Assembly: GCF_000213175.1 (NCBI RefSeq)
Contig: NW_009799179.1
Location: forward strand, 2,618,792-2,682,791
DNA length: 64,000 nucleotides
Source of the DNA: Neurospora tetrasperma FGSC 2508
Taxonomy: Eukaryota > Ascomycota > Sordariomycetes > Sordariales > Sordariaceae
Reading direction: 5' to 3'
The notes under the pieces are model-generated. The model was given only the letters and a program-made list of their open reading frames with translations, ran no database searches and was not told the DNA's origin. Position 1 is the stretch's first letter. Each line of letters begins with the position of its first letter. A program made the position numbers and the translations under genes. This document shows, piece by piece, positions 57,601-64,000 of this stretch.

Positions 57601-60600
57601 GCAGATGACAGAGCCTGACAAAAGACTTGCGCGTACGCCATCAAAAGATCCTGGTTTTCTGTAGGATAGAAGTATCGCACTAACCGTTCCCCACTGACCT
57701 ATCAGCCTGGATCAACACCTTGTTCTTCCCAGCACCATCACTTTTCTCAGCCCATCCATGTCTGCTACCTCCCGATCGAGGAACCGAAACTCATCGATGC
57801 GGTAGGCTTGTTTGTCTGGAATATAGGGTCAAGCTTCCCACAAGGACCTTTGTACGCCTTGACTCGCGATGTAGGGGGATTGAGCGCTCTTGTTTTTGGA
57901 AATGGGGTGTACACATATCCGCAAGGCTGGTATCTTGCAGCATCGACAGGTATTCTTTTATTGCGTAACAGACTGGGGATCGGGTATTCCCTGAGCCCTA
58001 AACTAGAATAGCTCTAGTGCAATCATGGGGACATGGGAATGGAGGACGACAGTTGTACATTTACAGACTCAGACACACGTGGGGAGAGGATCACTGGGGA
58101 AGTGTTTCCTGTGTCTAGATGGACGCTGACCCTCATCCAAGTCTCGAGTGTTGGAAGGGAAGAGACTGAACGAAGCTACCTCTACCTAATGTTGCCGCAT
58201 GTAGTGTAGGTATCCAAGCTCTTTGCATGAACCGCGAAAATCAAATTGCCTCTGAAACCCTAGAATGATGGGGTATTTCACTCGAATACCGCAGCCCATC
58301 CAAGTGAGTGGAGACAAAAGACAGAAACTCGGCCCAGCAGCCGGCTGTAAGACGCCGTCGATCCGGCAGGCGGTTTGATGGAGATGGTCAGAAAGTCAGA
58401 GGCGCATTGCATGCTTCCCAATTTCCGACCTGGCAAGCGATGGTGGGATGGGTTTGTGGTGAATGCGGTGCGATGCTATCAACACCAATGACCAACGGTA
58501 TAGCGGCTTTTTCGCAACCCATTCATAGTATACTAGGTAGATGGGTGCACACAGCTCATGGCGAAGAAAAAGTCCCGAAAAAGAGGCGATTTGATCGTGT
58601 CCCGAATGGACCCCCAGACCCCTTTGGTTGACAGAGTGGAAGAAAGACAGCATAAAGGACTGGGCTACACGAACACGGCTTTTTATTGTTCAAAATCCTT
58701 TATGAAATCTCCGGACTCCGATCACGGGGTGAGGCAGAGAGGCGAGTAAGAAGGGCGTTTGCGGTTTTTGCGGTGACCATGACATACATACTACCTCTAG
58801 GTAGCTCTGCCGTCGTTGACTTCCACTTGTTGTCGTCGTTCGTGCTGCTGTTGTTATTGATTTCGCGTCCGGCCGGCAGAGTCGAGCTTTTCCTCAAAAC
58901 TTATCCGGCCAGATCTTCAACGCGGTACCACCAAGGTGTCCAGTAGGATCGACAGCTTTCAAAACGTGCTGCTTGGACGGACTAGACCTGATACCCGAAC
59001 TGACGATCACCTATACAGACCTCCATAGTGTACACTACACTAGAGGTAAAGTCGGGTCGGTCTCGCTTCATTCCGTGGATCGGCAGATCTGCAAAAGGAG
59101 CTGCCTGGCGGCGCTTGCCAGACCGGCTGTAAGCTAGGTGGTTGAGGACTTAAAGGCGACTTTTTATGACAATAAATGCTGGGAGGTAATGAGAGGACTT
59201 TGGTCAGATGAGGCTGACGATGGCTTCAGCGTATCATACAAGTGAAAGTCGCGATATGCAAAAAGGATGGAAGGGGGTTGTTTCGCCTTGTGTTTCGATC
59301 GACAGAACAACCAAGAAATAAACGTCTATCAGGGGCAATTCCTATCGATGACAGCAGAAGCGGGGGAGGGGAGATTTGGGCTTTTCTGTACCGGTGTATC
59401 CACTGACCAAGCCACCCATAGAAGGCGCAGCTGTCTAGGTACCTCTGTGTAGTTGACTTGTAGTGTAAAAAGGGAACTTCCGTTAAGAACGTCGCCCAAA
59501 AGCCCAGAACAATGCCCAGAGTTTCAGTTGCATGGAATCCATGGCTTGCCGTTTCAAGTGGGTGTGACATGAATGAATGAGGCAAGGCGTGTCCCGATAT
59601 CTCCCGAGATACCACTGTATTTCGAAGGGTGCGGTTGGCTGTTGACGACGGTTGGGGAACAAGGTTTTCAGCCAGAAATTGGAAAAGGTTGGTTTTCTTT
59701 CTGGAGCACAAGAGCCGGGCTGTTGAAGATGGAAGCTTCCAATTCTTCCATCTCAACGTCGTATTGGTTGCTATTTCCACCATTCACCTCCCGCTTTTGA
59801 GGAAATGGCTCACCAAGTTTGCTAATCAAAGATGTCATCGCGAAAAGCATGAGGCATAACCGAATGCTTCTTTACTGATGTGACGGACAAACTCAATCAC
59901 AAAAAAATTGTGAGGCATTTGTGAACAACACAAGAAAAAGTGACAAGAGAAGAAGAAATAGATGAAAATTGAAATCAATGACCGTTGGACTTGCCGTCTT
60001 CTAGTGTACGTTTTCAACATACCTGAAAAAGCGGGGGCGACGTTGGACCCGACGCGGCACGCCGGGGCGGGGAAGTGGAAGGCTGCCTCCTGCTCTTGCC
60101 TGCTACAGATCGGCAGCTCCTTCGAGGGATGCTTCAGAAAAAAGAAAAAAAGGCTCGCAGTGTGCGTGGTTCTTGCTACCTTTGTTGCTTCGGGAAAGTG
60201 AATCATATGCCGTCTTTGAAAGTTACATATTCGTAACTCTGAACATCAACGGCTGTTTCAATAGCTCCAAACGCCATGATTAATCAACGTCTCTCTAGGT
60301 TGCCATGAATGCATATCACTATCCTTGTCTATATCGTGGCATCTATGTAACGCCATGCATGATGCGCGCAATGAGAACCATTCCATCAAATGCTCGCATC
60401 TATCAAACCTCAAATGGATACCCCCGGGTATCGCTTAACATGACCACGTCTCTGTCTATCTATGGTGCTTCCCATTTTCCAAATCTTTTGAGCGTTTTGT
60501 TGGTCCTGGTGTGTGATCGCGCGGTTTGGTAACATTGAGCTGGCGGCGGGAGATTGCACCGATTTTCCAGGCCCATTTCATCACCTCTTTCGCTCTTGCC

Positions 60601-60987
60601 CAGTGATTCTGGAAGTTTGGCAGAGGCGCAGTCGGTCAGCACTTAACAGCCACACATCACCACCACCCTGCGAATCGAGGTGGTGTGTGCAGCCGAGTTG
60701 CGTATTGACTCAGTCAGGCTTCTTTGGTGAGCCGATAATAGTAGCTAGGCTGACGTCAAGAAAACTTGGCTCGTGAAGATTGCCGTCAAAGTTGTTTCTG
60801 GCAGATACCCGGGCATGTAGTATCCCAGGCCGGTTCTTTCGTGCGAACTGCAATCTGCTGCAAACACCACGGCAGCAGGCCAGAAGTCATGTCACCCCGC
60901 TGAGGCCTCCGCGAGTTGGGTAGAGCGGGGGCTCTCGGGTTCCGACTGCTGGCTGTAGGAGGGTAAGGTTCGTTCTTGCCCTCTCTT
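54654..60987. other. Long gene-poor region
   Basis: 6.3 kb between the start of the trehalose-complex gene and the stop of the Rsa4 gene. It contains A-rich tracts (55069-55078 and 56221-56234), TACCTCTA at 56292, 58177 and 58792, TAGAGGTA at 59041, AGGTACCT at 59437, and GGTACC-rich stretches near 56188-56205 and 56463-56482. The longest open frames (55319-56155 and 59226-59783, minus) have no family features. No RNA gene or transposon was recognised. Confidence 0.4.
56221..56234. repeat. Poly-A (14)
   Basis: Uninterrupted run of 14 A in the gene-poor region. Confidence 0.85.
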
Positions 60988-62733
60988 TTAGTTTCTCCAT
61001 GTCCTCACGGCCTTGTCCTTTCCGCCTGATCCTACCATCTTGCCATCCGGCGACCAGTCCACGGCGTATACCTGGAAGCAAGTTAGAACTTCTCGGCAGT
61101 AGAACACCGATGTCGGGGTGTTTGGTTCACATACCTCGTCTTCGTGTCCGGGAAGGTCCATGGCGAGAGTGCCAGTTCGCACATTCCATGCCTTGAGGGT
61201 AGTATCTTTGCTGGCCGTAATCAGAAGCCTGCTATCGGCGGACCAGGAGCATTGGTAGACCTAAAGTATCAACGTGTTAGAGATTTCCCCTCGTCGTGGT
61301 AAGAGATGAATGTGGGGAAGGAACTCACGGGTGCAACATGGCCCCTCAAGCTCTTGAGGAACTTGCCATCCCTGGCGTTCCAGAGCTTCACGCTGTTATC
61401 CCAACCAACCGAGGCGATCAAAGTGCCGTCGGGAGAGAACTGGACCTGGTTCACCTTGTTCTGGTGTCCCAAAAGTCTAGCAACGGGCTTGGTACCGTTG
61501 TTGGTGGGATCCCACAGGTACATGGTAAAGTCGTCACTGGCAGATACGATCCGCTCGGCAACCTTGCCATTGATCTTGGCCGCTCTCTCGAAACGCTCCT
61601 TGGCCTTCTCCCTCTTGCCCTCCTCGGTGGAAGGGACGTCCTTGGTGTGGTCAAAGTATGCCGTCCTCAGGGCGTGATCGCTGGACAGACCAATATGGTT
61701 GATCCAGTGGGCGTGAGATGTCAAGCTGTGTACCAAGGTGCCCTTGACGGCGTCGAATACCCGGACAACCTTATCGTGCGAACCAGTGTAGATGAGGTCG
61801 GTGCCACCCCATCGCACGCAGGCGACGGAGCTCTTGTGACCGCTCAGGACGTGCTCGGTACGGCCTGTGTTGACAACCCAAATCCTACAGGTACCATCCT
61901 TGCTGGCACTGGCAATCCTAGGGGTGCCGTCTCTCCACAAGTGGTACGGCTGCCACGCCGTCATCAACACCCATTTGGCGTGGCCCTTGAAAGGCTGACC
62001 AACAGGCTTGCCGGCCTCGGGATCCCATATCCTTACTGTACCATCCATGCTGCAGGTCGCTAGCTGCTCTCCATCGGGTCTCCAGTTGACGCCGAGGACC
62101 CAGCCGGTGTGCCCTTTCAGTGTGTGCTTCGGGGTACCTGTATTTGTATCCCAGATACGAGCTGTGTTGTCGCCGCTGCCGGTAGCGAGGCGTCCAGATG
62201 AAATAGGCGAGAACTGGGCTGCGAGGATGGGTTGGCCGTGACCGGGAATGCGATGGGCAAGGCGCGAAACTGCTTGTACCCTGAAAACAGCCTGGGGCTC
62301 GGCACTAAGGGTAATTGTGGTTCTATGCGGAGGTTAGCGAAGCAGTTACGTGCTGGGCTTCCTGTGTCCAGGGTCTTTCATACTCGAAGGGGTTCTCGAC
62401 ACCATGCTGCTTGAGAAGGCCGAGGAGGTCGGAAGGGTACTGGTCGACAATGATATCCTTGCCGGGAATATGGATGCGGAATCGGTATGGGGTAAACTCT
62501 TCGCGGTCCCTCTCGAGTAGGGTGTTGAGCAAGACGGAGATGTTCTTTTCGGTGGCATCGGCAAAGTTGATTTCGATCACATCGGTCATCTGGTTGCCAT
62601 CGCTGTCGACGAAGTTGGCCTTGAAGGAGCCGAGCTCAGGCGCCAGTATCGGGGCGACATCGAGCTGTGTTGTGGTGCGCTCAATCTCCTCTCTCTTCTG
62701 GCGCTTCGACGGGGGTGGTAGTACTGTCGCCAT
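60988..62733 (-). CDS. rsa4: Ribosome assembly protein 4 (Rsa4/NLE1), WD40
   Basis: Four-exon model: 62733-62384, 62322-61329, 61260-61135 and 61071-60988; 517 aa in phase, near yeast Rsa4 (515 aa). It is a nucleolar/nuclear pre-60S assembly factor; in yeast its N-terminal domain is engaged by the AAA ATPase Rea1 (Midasin). The N-terminal NLE (ubiquitin-like) domain spans about residues 35-115 (GSFKANFVDSDGNQMTDVIEI to LLGLLKQHGVENPFE). Multiple WD40 repeats follow, such as DNTARIWD, DGTVRIWDP, KDGTCRIW, HDKVVRVFD, WDNSVKLWN, KDTTLKAWN and KDKAVRTW at the very end. The start ATG at 62733 gives MATVLPPPSKRQKREE with a basic patch. The last intron (61134-61072, 63 bp) is in frame and stop-free. 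Confidence 0.95.
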
Positions 62734-63758
62734 CTTGAGTTGTGTTGTGCCGGAAGTTGTCGCTGAAAGTGTGTTGCGATACTCGCCCAACTTCCAAGTG
62801 TTGATGATGGATTGGGGGCCTTCTGGGTTTGCACTGGACTGCTGCCCCTGCAAAGGCTGGACCCAGCAGAATGCGGACAGTCCAAAATTTTGGCGGTGAT
62901 GGCGTGCAAAACTGGCTTGGCATGTCCAATTCCAATGGAGCTCTGACCCACACTTGCTTTCCCCATGTCTCCACATCACTTAGCGCTGTTAGTGCGTCTC
63001 CATCCAAACCTTCCACCTGAACCATCATCATCCTATGTCATCATCCCATTTCCAAACATCCCAACACTCCGAGTCAACTCCCACTTGTCGTCTTCAATGT
63101 TTCCAAACAGCTGTTATACTGTAGGCCCTACCGATTTTTCCATCTATGCCTGAACCCAGCATGACCATCGCCCGGCTGTTCTTGACTCCTCCGGAGGGGA
63201 TACATGATCCGACATGATGATGCCTTGTTATTTCTCCATACTACTACACAAGGCACGAAAATTCAAAACCCGAAAGCAACAGCACGCAGCCCAGTCAATT
63301 TCTCTCACTTTATCGGGGTGACCCAGACCCTCAGACATCACCCACGTCCAGACGAAATCACTATACCCTGGATTCCCTTCACCGAGATACTCGTTAACTA
63401 CCTCTACTCATTCACCAAACTTCTCATTCCCCTCGCTTCTCATTAACCGGCAGTCCCTTCCGATATCTCAGGCTGCTCGGGTTTTCGCTTCCCCAATGCC
63501 ACTTGCAAAGTATTGCTCCTGCTGCTGGTCACAAGTCGGGTACAATCACGGCTGGCACTGGCTCTGGTACTGGCTTTGATACTGCATCTGGTGCGGCCTC
63601 TGCTACGACATTTACTGAAATGGCTGTTGGCAAAAGCCCAAACCTCCTTGGTCAAAACAAACTATTCCTTCGGTCTGAGCCTCAACCATGACCGTTCATC
63701 TGTCATTCGAACCTAGCCTACACACTCCAACTTCCCATCCTAAATCCTATCTTCACCC
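62734..63758. other. Intergenic, Rsa4 promoter side
   Basis: 1 kb between the Rsa4 start and the stop of the antiporter gene at the right edge. It has one TACCTCTA (63399-63406) and no convincing gene or RNA. Confidence 0.5.
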
Positions 63759-64000
63759 TTACCCAACAGAGCTAGCCAACCTTGGATTTGGCAAGTAAAA
63801 CGCTGCCACGGCGATAATGAGATAGGCAGATGCCAAAAGTGCTCCCTCGAGGTAGTTACTCCTCCCATCTCTAACGAGAAAATTCACGATGAAGGTACTA
63901 ACGAACATGCAGACAGTCTCGAAGAGGGTAAAGTAGAGAGACATGTCTCGATCCATGATCCAGCCCAAGATAACCACTACCGGCGTCACAAACAGCGCAA
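63759..64000 (-). CDS. Ca2+/H+ antiporter (VCX1/CAX family), C-terminal part
   Basis: Partial: the window edge cuts the 5' end, and only about 79 C-terminal residues are visible, ending at the stop at 63759. The visible part begins ALFVTPVVVILGWIMDRDMSLYF and continues with a span (FETVCMFVSTFIVNFLVRDG), YLEGALLASAYLIIAVAAFYLPNP and the terminus. The FVTPxxVxxGW and EGxxLxxxYxIxAxAFY pattern is that of the last spans of cation/proton exchangers such as yeast vacuolar Vcx1, which move Ca2+ into the vacuole against H+. Start, introns and localisation cannot be judged here. Confidence 0.85.
   Translation of the reverse strand, partial: ALFVTPVVVILGWIMDRDMSLYFTLFETVCMFVSTFIVNFLVRDGRSNYLEGALLASAYLIIAVAAFYLPNPRLASSVG

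Noticed and set aside
59226-59783. 185-codon open frame, minus strand
   Set aside because: No recognisable features; it lies in a gene-poor spacer.
63700-63720. ATTCGAACC word suggesting a minus-strand tRNA
   Set aside because: No pairing T stem and no cloverleaf upstream.

Overview
The window looks like chromosomal DNA of a filamentous ascomycete, most probably Neurospora or a close Sordariales relative. The genes have short introns (about 47-230 bp, one of 387 bp) with GTAAGT/GTATGT-type donors, CTAAC branch sites and CAG/TAG acceptors. They code for typical euascomycete families, separated by long intergenic stretches rich in homopolymers and simple repeats. The order of a cAMP-receptor-like GPCR, a HAK potassium transporter, a Tsl1-like trehalose subunit, Rsa4 and a CAX antiporter matches what I remember of the N. 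crassa region around NCU00786-NCU00795. That is memory only and was not checked.

Layout. 1.5-2.6 kb (-): D-lactate dehydrogenase-type oxidoreductase. 4.3-4.5 kb (-): small Cys-rich protein. 8.3-8.7 kb: a 367-bp MITE-like element with long terminal inverted repeats inside a TA duplication. 9.3-11.0 kb (-): MFS transporter of the anion:cation symporter family. 11.0-16.9 kb: gene-poor divergent spacer. 16.9-19.5 kb (+): flavin monooxygenase fused to a DUF6314 domain. 23.5-25.8 kb (+): seven-TM receptor (GPR-1-like). 27.9-29.1 kb (-): DUF3669 kinase-like protein. 30.0-32.5 kb (-): dynamin-like GTPase. 33.8-36.7 kb (+): CSC1/OSCA-type channel. 37.5-41.8 kb (-): MSH4. 42.4-45.1 kb (-): HAK potassium transporter. 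48.2-50.1 kb (-): branched-chain aminotransferase. 51.7-54.7 kb (-): Tsl1/Tps3-like subunit of the trehalose-phosphate synthase complex. 54.7-61.0 kb: gene-poor. 61.0-62.7 kb (-): Rsa4 ribosome-assembly factor. The right edge cuts a Ca2+/H+ antiporter (-).

I built the exon-intron models by hand. Every multi-exon model closes to a whole number of codons. The genes are unrelated housekeeping, transport and signalling genes; there is no operon or evident biosynthetic cluster. Potassium uptake (HAK), Ca2+/H+ exchange (CAX), a stress-gated cation channel (CSC1) and trehalose control (Tsl1-like) share a loose ion/osmotic-stress theme, which I would not over-read.

The signals that genes do not explain are the MITE-like element, built from nested repeat units, and two short words strongly over-represented outside exons: TACCTCTA/TAGAGGTA (24 copies found by eye) and the palindrome AGGTACCT (10 copies).
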